A stretch of 31,191 nt of DNA, from assembly GCA_019683665.1 (NCBI GenBank), contig JADGIB010000004.1, forward strand, positions 1 through 31,191, written 5' to 3'. Positions 15,454-25,191 of the stretch are shown here, piece by piece. The notes beneath the pieces were generated by a model that had not been told where the DNA came from, ran no database searches, and saw nothing but the letters and a program-made list of their open reading frames with translations. Every line of letters begins with the position of its first letter. The stretch's first letter is position 1. The DNA comes from Solirubrobacteraceae bacterium (GTDB lineage Bacteria > Actinomycetota > Thermoleophilia > Solirubrobacterales > Solirubrobacteraceae). Position numbers and translations under genes: made by a program.

Positions 15454-18048
15454 TCAGCCCGTGTTGCGCATCCCGGCCGCGATCCCGCTGATCGTCTGCA
15501 GCAGCGGCCCCTCGGCCGACGGGTCCCCGGCCCGGTGGCGGCGCAGGAGATCGACCTGGATGTGGGAGAGCGGGTCGATCCACGGGTTGCGGTGCGCGAG
15601 CCGCTCGAGCAGCCGGGGCGCGTTCGCCAGCAGCGTCTCGGTCTGCCAGATGTCGAGGACGGCGGCGACGACCCGCTCGTGCTCGGCCTCGATCGGCGCC
15701 CACAGCTCGCGGGCCGGGTCGTCCTCGCCGAGCAGCGACAGGTAGCGGCGGGCGACGCCGAGGTCGCTCTTGTAGAGCGCCATCTCCAGCGTCTGGCAGA
15801 GCATCCGGAAGAACGGCCACTCGCGGGCCATCTCGCGCTGGAGCGCCCGGTCGCCCTCGGCCAGCGCGGTCCCGGCCCCGTACCAGGCGGGCAGCAGGAG
15901 CCGGTTCTGCATCCACGCGAACACCCACGGGATCGCGCGCAGCTGCGCCAGCGACAGCGACGGCGCCCGCGACGACGGGCGCGAGCCGATGTTCAGCCGC
16001 GTGAGCGCGTCCAGCGGCGACGCCCGGTTCAGCAGCGTCTCGAAGCGGTCGTCCTCGTGGATGAGCGCCCGGTAGACCTCGCGGGAGCGGTCGGCCAGCC
16101 GCTGCGCCTCCTCGCGCCAGCGCGCCGGCGCCTCGCGGTCGCGCGACAGCGTGGCGAGCAGGACCCCCGACAGCGTCTGCTCCAGCGACCGGATCGCCAG
16201 CTCCGGGTGGGAGTAGCGCTGCGAGACGATCTCGCCCTGCTCGGTGATGCGGATGCGCCCGCGGATCGAGCCCGGCGGCTGGGCCAGGATCGCCCGGTGC
16301 GCGGGGGCGCCGCCGCGCGAGGTCGAGCCGCCGCGGCCGTGGAAGAAGCGCAGCGCGACCCCGCGGGCGTCGGCGGCGGCGATGAGCCGCTCCTGGGCGC
16401 GGAACAGCTCCCACTGGCTGGCGACGAACCCGCCGTCCTTGGCCGAGTCCGAGTAGCCGAGCATGATCTCCTGGGCGCCGCCGAGGGCGGCGAGCTGCTC
16501 GGCGTAGGCGGGGTCGGCGTAGAGCGCGTCCATCGTCGCCTCGGCCGCCTCGAGGTCGGGGACGGTCTCGAACAGCGGGACGATCGGCAGCGTCGGCAGC
16601 TCCCCCACCCCGACGCCGGCGCGGCGCAGGAGGAGCAGCGCGCAGAGGACGTCGGACGGGGCCTGGACCATCGAGATGACGAGCGCGCCGAGCGCCCGCG
16701 GCCCGACGTCGCGGATGCCGGTCGCGATGACGCCGAACACCTCCGGGGGCGGCGGGCCGTCCGGGTCGGCGATCGCCGCGCCGAGCAGCCGCAGGCGGGC
16801 CGCCTCGCCGGGGGCGTCGTCGAGCTCGGGGACGAGCGCGGCGGCCGCCGCGCGCAGGTCGCCGGCGTTCAGGCGCACGTCGAGCGCGGCGAGGTGGAAC
16901 CCGAACGTCCGCACCTGGGACAGCAGCCGGGCGATCCGCCCGTCGGCGACCCGCTGCGACGAGGTCGAGGCACGGATGAGCTCGAGGTCGGCCTCCAGCT
17001 CGGCCGGGTCGGCGTACCCGTGCGGGCGCCCGCGGCGGGTCGCGTCGAGGCGCTCGGCCACGAACGACAGCATCCGCCGCAGCGGCTCGTGCTCGTTCGG
17101 GCGCCGGGCGGCGACGTCGGGCATCGCGGCGCCGTAGCGGTCGAGCGCCGCCTCCAGCTGCGGGGTGACGAAGACGCGGTCGCCGGCCTGCGAGAAGCGC
17201 TCGGCGAGCCGCTCGACGCGGCGGCGCAGCAGCTCGACCGCGGTCGCCCGGTGCATCTCCAGCGTGCGGCGCACGGCCTCGGGCGTCACCTCGGGGTTGC
17301 CGTCCATGTCGCCGCCGGCCCAGGACCCGAAGCGGACGGTCGGCTGCGGCGGCGGCCACGCCGCGTCGAACGTGCGGGCCAGCTTGTGCTCGATCTCCGG
17401 GACGGCGTCGAACAGGATCGACTCGAACACGAACAGCGTCCGGCGGACCTCGTCCTCGACGAGCGGGCGCACGCGCCGGACCGCGTCGGTCTGCCACCAG
17501 AGCGTGAGCACCTCGCGCAGGCGGTCCTCGATCAGCGCGCGGCGGCTGCGCCCGATCCGGGGGTCGTTGAGGCGCTCCATCGCCCGCCAGACCTCCTGCT
17601 GGTGGTTGAAGACCGACCGGCGGGTCGCCTCGGTCGGGTGCGCGGTCATGACGAGGCGCACGTCGAGCTGCGCGAGCGCCGCCTCGACGTCGGCGCGCGG
17701 GTGGCGCGACAGCTCGGCCGCGGCGGCCGCGAGCGACTCGCGCTGGGGCACGCTCGTGTGCGAGTCGTAGGCGCGGCGGCGGCGCAGGCGCTCGAGCTCC
17801 TCGGCGATGTTCGCGAGCTGGAGCATCGTCGAGCAGGCGCGGACGTACGGCTCGAGCGCGGCGGCGGGCAGGCGGTCGATGAACGCGGCGATCTGCCCGC
17901 CGGCGGCCGCGTCGCCGTCGCGCAGCCGGGCGGCGGTGTCGCGCAGCCAGAAGACGCGGTCGCGGAAGGCGCGGCCCTCCTGCTCCTCGAGGACGTCGCC
18001 GAGGAGCGACTCCAGCAGCTCGGTGTCGCGGTCGAGGGTGCTCGCCAT
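15454..18048 (-). CDS. ppc: Phosphoenolpyruvate carboxylase
   Basis: 864 aa, the normal bacterial length. It converts PEP plus bicarbonate to oxaloacetate to refill the TCA cycle. Conserved blocks in order: LVMTAHPTEATRRS (catalytic His near residue 137), FGSWAGGDMDGNPEVT, GYSDSAKDGGFVASQWEL, the glycine loop FFHGRGGSTSRGGAP, IRGRIRITEQGE, and the extreme C-terminus GIAAGMRNTG, which is essential in the family. Start taken as ATG 18048; an ATG at 18060 in the same frame is possible. The frame stays open upstream through the clp gene, but that extension is a GC shadow, not a fusion. Confidence 0.96.
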   Translation of the reverse strand: MASTLDRDTELLESLLGDVLEEQEGRAFRDRVFWLRDTAARLRDGDAAAGGQIAAFIDRLPAAALEPYVRACSTMLQLANIAEELERLRRRRAYDSHTSVPQRESLAAAAAELSRHPRADVEAALAQLDVRLVMTAHPTEATRRSVFNHQQEVWRAMERLNDPRIGRSRRALIEDRLREVLTLWWQTDAVRRVRPLVEDEVRRTLFVFESILFDAVPEIEHKLARTFDAAWPPPQPTVRFGSWAGGDMDGNPEVTPEAVRRTLEMHRATAVELLRRRVERLAERFSQAGDRVFVTPQLEAALDRYGAAMPDVAARRPNEHEPLRRMLSFVAERLDATRRGRPHGYADPAELEADLELIRASTSSQRVADGRIARLLSQVRTFGFHLAALDVRLNAGDLRAAAAALVPELDDAPGEAARLRLLGAAIADPDGPPPPEVFGVIATGIRDVGPRALGALVISMVQAPSDVLCALLLLRRAGVGVGELPTLPIVPLFETVPDLEAAEATMDALYADPAYAEQLAALGGAQEIMLGYSDSAKDGGFVASQWELFRAQERLIAAADARGVALRFFHGRGGSTSRGGAPAHRAILAQPPGSIRGRIRITEQGEIVSQRYSHPELAIRSLEQTLSGVLLATLSRDREAPARWREEAQRLADRSREVYRALIHEDDRFETLLNRASPLDALTRLNIGSRPSSRAPSLSLAQLRAIPWVFAWMQNRLLLPAWYGAGTALAEGDRALQREMAREWPFFRMLCQTLEMALYKSDLGVARRYLSLLGEDDPARELWAPIEAEHERVVAAVLDIWQTETLLANAPRLLERLAHRNPWIDPLSHIQVDLLRRHRAGDPSAEGPLLQTISGIAAGMRNTG

Positions 18049-18064
18049 CGGACGACGCATTCTG

Positions 18065-18115
18065 ACCCGTGTGGCACATGACATCGACCGGTCCGATGCC
18101 ACGTGCCACACGGTC
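18065..18115 (-). terminator. Long stem-loop between clpE-like and ppc
   Basis: CCGTGTGGCAC (18067-18077) pairs with GTGCCACACGG (18103-18113), a perfect 11 bp. With one bulged C the stem extends by GA/TC and more. CATCG/CGATG (18082-18086, 18094-18098) makes an inner stem. It begins 8 nt past the clpE-like stop and lies about 20 nt before ppc. There is no T run. It may end clp transcription or serve as a ppc operator. Confidence 0.45.
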
Positions 18116-18122
18116 CGGCGGC

Positions 18123-20279
<2,157 letters not shown>

Positions 20280-20299
20280 CTGCTAGGTCTCGCTCTCGA

Positions 20300-20349
20300 A
20301 ATCTCAGTTAGCTGGACTGAGATTCTAGCGCGATTCGTTGTCAGCGCAA
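20300..20349 (-). promoter_or_regulatory. clpE-like promoter with HAIR-like inverted repeat
   Basis: On the minus strand, TTGCGC (20344-20349) and TAGAAT (20322-20327) are -35 and -10 boxes 16 nt apart. Overlapping the -10 and reaching past the start site is a perfect inverted repeat, AATCTCAGT, 7 nt, ACTGAGATT (20300-20324). HspR's HAIR element is CTTGAGT-N7-ACTCAAG: same 7-nt gap, same inner AGT/ACT, different outer bases. This suggests heat-shock repression by an HspR-like MerR protein, as seen for actinobacterial clpB. The repressor identity is inference. Confidence 0.65.
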
Positions 20350-20373
20350 CCGTCGCGCCGCGACGCCGCCGGA

Positions 20374-20418
20374 CCGTTGTCGGATTCACGCCGCAGAGCG
20401 ACCGCGATCCGACAACGG
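20374..20418 (-). terminator. 12-bp inverted repeat downstream of the DUF892 gene
   Basis: CCGTTGTCGGAT (20374-20385) and ATCCGACAACGG (20407-20418) pair perfectly over 12 bp with a 21-nt loop. The stem begins 3 nt past the DUF892 stop codon on the minus strand. There is no T tract. It is most likely the transcription end for that gene, upstream of the clp promoter. Confidence 0.5.
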
Positions 20419-20421
20419 CGG

Positions 20422-21399
20422 TCAGCGCCGGGCCGCGAGCGCCGCCTCGGCGGCGTGGTCGAACAGCGCCTCGACGCGCCGCGCCGCGCGGCGCTCGTCG
20501 GCGAGGATCCGCTCGGCCGTCTCGGCCGTGGCGCCGTCGGCGCCGATCCGGGCCACGCGCGCCAGCAGCTCGTAGCCGGCGATCTCGAGGTGCTCGAACG
20601 CGTAGGCGAACGCGGCGAGCTTGCCCGGCGTGTCCGGGTGCCCGGCGAAGAAGCCGCCCCAGTTCAGGCCGCCGAGGCCGAGCGCGGCGTCCTTCACGCG
20701 CGACGGCTTCGCGTCGAGCGCCGCGAGCCGCTCGCGCACGAGGTGCTCGTGGCCGCGCGTCTCCTCCAGGTGCTCGCGCATGAGCGCGGCCAGCGCGTCG
20801 TCGCCGGCGATCCGCTCGCCGCCCTCCAGCAGGGCGATCGCCTGGGTCTCGAGCGCGTGCGCGTCGCGCAGGTAGGTGACGACGTGCGCGGGCACGTCCT
20901 CGGGCGCGACGTCGCGCAGCGACGCCATCGCCGCCGCGTCGAAGCGGGCGGCGATCCGCTCGCCCATCGCCCGCTCCTGGGCGGCGATCGCGCGGGCGAC
21001 CGCGGCGGTCTGCGCGTCGCCGGCCCGGTCGGCGACCCGGGCCAGCAGCTCGTGGGAGGCGAGCTCGAGGTGCTCGTAGGAGTACGCGTGCGCGGCGAGC
21101 TTCCCGGGCGTGTCCGGGTTGGCCCGGGCGAAGAGCGCGAACGCCGCGCCCCCGGCCTTCATGATCAGCTCTTTCACCGTCGACGGCTCGGCGTCGTGGG
21201 CGTCGAGCCGCCCGCGGATCAGGCGCTCGTGCTCGGCCGTCTCGGCCTCGTGCTCGCGGAAGATCCGCGCCAGGCCGGGCTCGCCGGCGATCTGCGGCGC
21301 GCGGCGCATCTGCACGAGCGCCTGCTCCTCGATCGCGTGGGCGTCGGACAGGTAGGTGACGAGGTGCGCGCGCGCCTCGGTCTCGGTCACGGGGGTCAT
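20422..21399 (-). CDS. Tandem DUF892 (YciF-type ferritin-like) protein
   Basis: 325 aa made of two homologous halves, about residues 7-160 and 165-318. Matching landmarks are HLVTYLSDAHAIEEQAL versus HVVTYLRDAHALETQAI, EHEAETAEHERLIRGRL versus EHLEETRGHEHLVRERL, NPDTPGKLAAHAYSYEHLE versus HPDTPGKLAAFAYAFEHLE, and ERAMGERIAARFD versus ERRAARRVEALFD. Each half keeps Glu/His residues on helices, as in ferritin-like four-helix bundles. DUF892 proteins are usually single, about 160 aa, and stress-linked. Two bundles in one chain would mimic the family's dimer. Role unknown, possibly metal or stress related. Confidence 0.83.
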   Translation of the reverse strand: MTPVTETEARAHLVTYLSDAHAIEEQALVQMRRAPQIAGEPGLARIFREHEAETAEHERLIRGRLDAHDAEPSTVKELIMKAGGAAFALFARANPDTPGKLAAHAYSYEHLELASHELLARVADRAGDAQTAAVARAIAAQERAMGERIAARFDAAAMASLRDVAPEDVPAHVVTYLRDAHALETQAIALLEGGERIAGDDALAALMREHLEETRGHEHLVRERLAALDAKPSRVKDAALGLGGLNWGGFFAGHPDTPGKLAAFAYAFEHLEIAGYELLARVARIGADGATAETAERILADERRAARRVEALFDHAAEAALAARR

Positions 21400-21458
21400 G
21401 CGCCCCGGCTACCCCGCCCGCCGCCCGCCAGACCGGAGGGGCTGCTTCACTTCGCGCG

Positions 21459-22712
21459 GTGGCGCGCATCGCCGTCGACCTCACCGCGCTCCGCCGCTCG
21501 CGCGACCTGCGGCTGCTCACGATCGGGCAGGCGTGCTCGTCGCTCGGCACCCAGGCCGCGCTCGTCGCCCTCCCCTACCAGGTCTACGTCGAGACCGACT
21601 CGCCGCTGCTCGTCGGCCTCATCGGTGCCGTCGAGCTCGTCCCGAACGTGCTCGGCTCGCTCCTGGGCGGCGCCTGGGCCGACCGCGTCGACCGCCGCCG
21701 GCTCATGCTCGCCGCGCAGGCGGTCCTCACGCTCGTCGCCGTCCTCCTCGTCGTCCTGTCGGCGCTCGGGGCCGCCCACGTCGCCGCGCTCTTCGTCCTC
21801 GCCGCCGCGCTGGCCGCCAGCGGCGCCGTCGTCAACGTCACCCGCGCCGCCGCCGTCCCCGCCCTCTCGGGCCCGTACCTGCGCTCGGCGCTGGCGATCA
21901 ACTTCAGCGTCGCCCAGCTCGCCTCGATCGTCGGCCCCGGCGGCGGCGGCCTGCTCATCTCGCTGGCCGGCGTCGAGGCCGTCTACCTGCTCGACGCGGT
22001 CGCCTTCGCGCTGGTGCTCGCCCTCGCCGTCCCGATCCGGCCGCTGCCGCCGACCGACGCGGACGCCGAGCACCCGCCGATCGCCCGCTCGATCGCGGAG
22101 GGGCTGCGGTTCGTCGCCGCCAACCGGGCGCTCCTGGGCTCGTTCGTCATCGACCTCGCCGCGATGACGTTCGCGATGCCGCGCGCGCTGTTCCCGGTCC
22201 TCGCGCTGACCGTCTACGACGCCGGCGCCTCCGGGACCGGCCTCCTCTACGCGTCGGTGTCGGCCGGCGCGGTCCTCGCCGCGGTCACCACCGGCTGGCT
22301 CGAGCGCGCCCGCTGGCTGGGCCGGATCACGATCGTCAGCGTCGTCGTGTGGGGCGCGGCGATCGCGCTCGTCGGGATCGCGCCGTCGCTGTGGTGGGCG
22401 GCCGCGCTGCTCGCGCTCGCCGGCGCCGCCGACAGCGTCAGCGCCGTCTGCCGCAGCGTCATCAACCAGGTCGTCACGCCCGAGCACCTGCGCGGGCGGA
22501 TGTCGTCGGTGTTCATGCTCGTCGTCACGAGCGGCCCGCGCCTCGGCGACCTGCGCTCCGGCCTGGCCGGCTCGCTGCTGCCGGTCACCGCGGCCGTCGC
22601 CTCCGGCGGCCTGCTCTGCCTCGCCGCCGTCGCCGTCATCGCCGTCGCCTTCCCGCAGCTGGCCCGCTACGACAGCGAGCGCGAGGAGGCGCGCCTGCGC
22701 GCCGCGGCCTGA
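21459..22712 (+). CDS. Major facilitator superfamily exporter, EntS-like
   Basis: 417 aa with about 12 predicted membrane helices. The N-half has the MFS loop 2-3 motif GGAWADRVDRRRLMLAAQ, near residue 70. The second half has VTPEHLRGRMSSVFMLV, typical of the MFS_3/EntS group of drug or siderophore exporters. The start VARIAVDLTALRRSRDLRLLTIGQ is the standard short cytoplasmic lead. GTG 21459 is used; the frame upstream is not coding-like. Substrate cannot be named, and no siderophore genes are near. Confidence 0.9.
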   Translation: MARIAVDLTALRRSRDLRLLTIGQACSSLGTQAALVALPYQVYVETDSPLLVGLIGAVELVPNVLGSLLGGAWADRVDRRRLMLAAQAVLTLVAVLLVVLSALGAAHVAALFVLAAALAASGAVVNVTRAAAVPALSGPYLRSALAINFSVAQLASIVGPGGGGLLISLAGVEAVYLLDAVAFALVLALAVPIRPLPPTDADAEHPPIARSIAEGLRFVAANRALLGSFVIDLAAMTFAMPRALFPVLALTVYDAGASGTGLLYASVSAGAVLAAVTTGWLERARWLGRITIVSVVVWGAAIALVGIAPSLWWAAALLALAGAADSVSAVCRSVINQVVTPEHLRGRMSSVFMLVVTSGPRLGDLRSGLAGSLLPVTAAVASGGLLCLAAVAVIAVAFPQLARYDSEREEARLRAAA

Positions 22713-22764
22713 GCCCGCCCGCGCCCGCTCGCCCCGCGCTCCCGGTTCTGTCAGCCTGTGCGCC

Positions 22765-23367
22765 GTGGCGATCCGCGCCTGCGACGAGCTGCCGTTCGGC
22801 CTGAGCTGGACGATCGACGAGCCGATGGAGCGCACCTCCCACGCGCTCGCCCACGACGGGCGCGTGTGGATCGTCGACCCCGTCGACGACGGCGACGCGA
22901 TCGAGCGCGCGCGGGCGCTCGGGGAGCCCGCCGCCGTCCTGCGCCTCCTCGACCGCCACGGCCGCGACGCCGACGCGGTCGCCGCCCGCCTCGGCGTCCC
23001 GCTGCTCGACGTCCCCGACGCGGTGCCCGACAGCCCGTTCCACGTCGTGCCGCTCCTGCGCCGGCGCTGGTGGCGCGAGGTCGCGCTCTGGTGGCCGCAG
23101 CGGCGCGCGCTCGTCGTCCCCGAGGCGGTCGGCACCGGCGCGATGTTCACCGGCGGCGGCGCCCGCGTCGGCGTCCACCTGCTCCTGCGGCTGCGCCCGC
23201 CGCGGACGCTGGCCGCGTTCGCGCCCGAGCACCTGCTCGTCGGCCACGGGCCCGGCGTCCACGGGCCGGACACCCCCGCGGCGCTGAGCGAGGCGCTGCA
23301 CCGCTCGGCCCGCGACCTGCCCCGCGTCCTCGTCGGCCTGCCGCGCGCCGTTCGGGGCGGCGGGTAG
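22765..23367 (+). CDS. Metallo-beta-lactamase-like protein with altered metal motif
   Basis: 200 aa from GTG 22765. The order fits an MBL-fold hydrolase: a first beta-hairpin ending in SHALAHDGRVWIVDPVDD, then VLRLLDRHGRDADAVAARLGVPLLDVP where the usual HxHxDH would be, then WREVALWWPQRRALVVPEAVGT and a late VGHGPGVHG. Only one His plus RD remain of the metal motif, so it is unlikely to bind two zincs normally. Such degenerate forms are known in actinobacteria but uncharacterised. It follows the MFS gene by 52 nt, and its TAG stop is part of the next gene's -10 box. Confidence 0.65.
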   Translation: MAIRACDELPFGLSWTIDEPMERTSHALAHDGRVWIVDPVDDGDAIERARALGEPAAVLRLLDRHGRDADAVAARLGVPLLDVPDAVPDSPFHVVPLLRRRWWREVALWWPQRRALVVPEAVGTGAMFTGGGARVGVHLLLRLRPPRTLAAFAPEHLLVGHGPGVHGPDTPAALSEALHRSARDLPRVLVGLPRAVRGGG

Positions 23368-23370
23368 GCT
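23365..23370 (+). promoter_or_regulatory. -10 box of the chagasin-like gene overlapping the previous stop
   Basis: TAGGCT begins with the TAG stop of the MBL-like gene and ends 7 nt before the ATG at 23378. No ribosome site is present, so a leaderless message is likely. Confidence 0.45.
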
Positions 23371-23377
23371 GGCGGTC

Positions 23378-23770
23378 ATGCACGGACGCGTTCTGCTCCC
23401 GCTCGCCGCGCTGCTGGCGCTCGCGCTGCCGGCCACCCCGGCGGCCGCCCACCGCATCGCGCTGACCGCCGACGACTCCGGCTCGACCGTCCGGGCCCAC
23501 GTGGGCGACCGCATCACGATCGCGCTCGACGCCAACGAGACGACCGGCTACCGCTGGAGCGTCACGACCGCTCCGAAGCCCGCCGTCGCCCGCGTCACCC
23601 GCGACCGCTACGTCGCGCAGGAGACCGGCATGGCCGGCTCCGGCGGCACCCAGCGCTACACGATCCGCGTCCGCGGAACGGGTCGCACGACGTTCGCGGC
23701 GACCTACGCGCAGGTGGGCTCCGGCGACGTCGGGCAGCGCTTCCGGATCGTCATCCGCGCCCGCCGATGA
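23378..23770 (+). CDS. Secreted chagasin-like (I42) cysteine protease inhibitor
   Basis: 130 aa. A signal peptide (hydrophobic core to about residue 17, then PATPAAA) is followed by a small all-beta domain of about 105 aa. The three I42 inhibitory loops can be seen: ETTGYRWSV (loop NPTTGxxW-like), GMAGSGGTQRYTIRV, and an RTTFAATYAQ strand preceding the last loop. Family members block papain-like proteases by inserting these loops in the active site. The target, self or foreign, is unknown; the NlpC-like peptidase in this window is of a different clan detail and need not be it. Confidence 0.83.
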   Translation: MHGRVLLPLAALLALALPATPAAAHRIALTADDSGSTVRAHVGDRITIALDANETTGYRWSVTTAPKPAVARVTRDRYVAQETGMAGSGGTQRYTIRVRGTGRTTFAATYAQVGSGDVGQRFRIVIRARR

Positions 23771-23787
23771 CCCTGGTGCGCGGCAGC

Positions 23788-23793
23788 TATCGT
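23788..23793 (+). promoter_or_regulatory. -10 box of groES
   Basis: TATCGT ends 9 nt before the ATG at 23803, and no Shine-Dalgarno is present. No CIRCE-like or HAIR-like repeat is visible around it. Confidence 0.4.
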
Positions 23794-23802
23794 GACGCGC
23801 GC

Positions 23803-24129
23803 ATGCGTCACCAGCTGAGACCGCTCTTCGATCGCGTCGTCATCAAGGAGCTCGAGCCCGACCGGGTCCGCCACTCGGGTCTGCTCGTGCCGCCGGGCAC
23901 GAACGAGCCGCCGCCGCAGCACGGGATCGTCCTCGCCGTCGGCCAGGGCATCGACTGGTGGCAGCACGCCGGCGTCGAGATGCCGGTGCGCCCGGGCGAC
24001 CACGTCGTCTTCCCCGCCTCGGCCGGCACCTGGGTCGAGGTCGACGAGGAGCGTCTCCTCGTCTGCCGCGTCGGCGAGCTGCTCGGCGTCCTCGAGGAGG
24101 CGCCGGTGCCCGCCTCCAGCGAGTCCTAG
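23803..24129 (+). CDS. groES: Lone GroES (Cpn10) co-chaperonin
   Basis: 108 aa. The Cpn10 frame is clear: LRPLFDRVVIKELEPD, the mobile-loop region HSGLLVPPGTNEPPPQHGIVLAVG, RPGDHVVFPASAGTWVEVDEERLLVCRVGELLGVL. A C-terminal tail follows. It caps GroEL during protein folding, but no groEL is adjacent. Substitutions such as WWQHAG before the GDHV turn suggest a divergent paralog rather than the main groES. ATG 23803 chosen; the upstream ATG 23767 would overlap the chagasin-like stop. Confidence 0.85.
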   Translation: MRHQLRPLFDRVVIKELEPDRVRHSGLLVPPGTNEPPPQHGIVLAVGQGIDWWQHAGVEMPVRPGDHVVFPASAGTWVEVDEERLLVCRVGELLGVLEEAPVPASSES

Positions 24130-24144
24130 GGCGCGCCGCGGCCG

Positions 24145-24939
24145 TCAGCCCGCGGGCGCCCCGCCGGCGAGCGGCACGAGGTCGGCGATCGAGTCCACGA
24201 TCCGCAGCGGGCGGTACGGGAACCGCTCGGCCATCGCCCGTGTCGTCACGCCGGTGAGGACGAGGATCGTCTCGAGCCCCGCCTCGAGCCCGGCGACGAT
24301 GTCGGTGTCCATCCGGTCGCCGATCATCGCCGTCGTCTCCGAGTGCGCGTCGATGCGGTTCAGGGCCGAGCGCATCATGAGCGGGTTCGGCTTGCCGACG
24401 TAGTACGGCTCGACGCCGGCGGCGCGGCTGACGAGCGCGGCGACCGACCCGGTCGCCGGCACCGGCCCGGCCGTCGTCGGCCCGGTCGGGTCGGGGTTCG
24501 TGGCGATGAAGCGGGCCCCGCCGACGATGAGCCGGATCGCGTGGGTGATCCGCTCGAAGCTGTACGTGCGCGTCTCCCCCAGGACGACGTAGTCGGGGTC
24601 GCGCTCCGTGAGCGTGTAGCCGACCTCGTGCAGGGCGGTCGTCAGCCCCGCCTCCCCGATCACGTACGCGGTCCCGCCCGGGCGCTGGTCGTCGAGGAAG
24701 CGCGCCGTCGCCAGCGCCGACGTCCAGATCGCCTCCTCGGGCACGTCGAGCCCGCTGGCGCGCAGCCGGGCGGCGAGGTCGCGGCGCGTGTAGATCGAGT
24801 TGTTCGTGAGGACGAGGAACGGCGTGCCGCGCTCGCGCAGCGCGGCGATGAACGCCTGGGCGCCCGGGATCGCGACCTCCTCGTGGACGAGCACGCCGTC
24901 CATGTCCATCAGCCAGGATTCGATCGGCGCTCGGGTCAC
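24145..24939 (-). CDS. HAD-IIA (NagD-like) phosphatase
   Basis: 264 aa. The HAD motifs are complete: motif I LMDMDGVLVHEE with Asp12 and Asp14, motif II LTNNS, motif III Lys in VGKPNPLMM, and motif IV IGDRMDTDIVAGLEAGLETILVLTGVT. The cap is of the IIA type. NagD-like enzymes dephosphorylate small phosphates (for example UMP or sugar phosphates); the exact substrate cannot be read from sequence. Start GTG 24939; TACCAT (24949-24954, minus strand) is 9 nt upstream. Preceded by a structured intergenic region. Confidence 0.92.
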   Translation of the reverse strand: MTRAPIESWLMDMDGVLVHEEVAIPGAQAFIAALRERGTPFLVLTNNSIYTRRDLAARLRASGLDVPEEAIWTSALATARFLDDQRPGGTAYVIGEAGLTTALHEVGYTLTERDPDYVVLGETRTYSFERITHAIRLIVGGARFIATNPDPTGPTTAGPVPATGSVAALVSRAAGVEPYYVGKPNPLMMRSALNRIDAHSETTAMIGDRMDTDIVAGLEAGLETILVLTGVTTRAMAERFPYRPLRIVDSIADLVPLAGGAPAG

Positions 24940-24982
24940 CCTGATCGAATGGTACGGGGCGGCCCGGACCGCGCGGGATCGC

Positions 24983-25152
24983 TAGGCTGACCAGTCCGGC
25001 CGATCGCCCACGCGACCTGGGGGTCCTTCGAGGCCCCAGCCGTGGCAACGCGCCCCTCGGGGCGGCCTGTCCAGGCGGTCGCGAGTGTCACGCCGCCCAG
25101 GCAAGACACTCAGGTCCTGGGACGTATCTCTCCAGCGGCGATCGATGACCGG
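24983..25152 (+). ncRNA. Candidate structured RNA (multi-branched)
   Basis: A 237-nt gap between msrB and the HAD gene carries many stems. An outer stem pairs 24996-24999 with 25149-25152 and CGATCGC (25001-25007) with GCGATCG (25138-25144). Inside are hairpin A (25017-25039, CTGGGG/CCCCAG plus CCT/AGG), hairpin B (CGCCCC/GGGGCG, 25051-25064), a small GCCT/AGGC stem (25065-25076), and hairpin D (GAGTGTC/GACACTC, 25083-25111). TAGGCT (24983-24988) is a -10-like box on the plus strand. I do not recognise it as SRP RNA, tmRNA, 6S or a known riboswitch. The strand is uncertain: on the minus strand it could be the HAD leader. Confidence 0.4.
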
Positions 25153-25158
25153 CGCGGC

Positions 25159-25184
25159 TCGGGCGGGCGATTCGGCCCGCCCGA
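25159..25184 (-). terminator. 10-bp GC hairpin after msrB
   Basis: TCGGGCGGGC (25159-25168) and GCCCGCCCGA (25175-25184) form a perfect 10-bp stem with a 6-nt loop, 7 nt past the msrB stop. It is probably the end of the greA-msrB transcript. It is symmetrical, so it could also end a plus-strand transcript from the structured region beside it. No T tract. Confidence 0.6.
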
Positions 25185-25191
25185 CCGCGAT

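Noticed and set aside
24990..25152. SRP RNA, tmRNA, or SAM/cobalamin/TPP riboswitch as the identity of the structured gap
   Set aside because: None of the conserved cores (GGAAG of SRP, tmRNA ends, GCCACTG, CTGAGA, GGCAACC with its partner loops) could be found.
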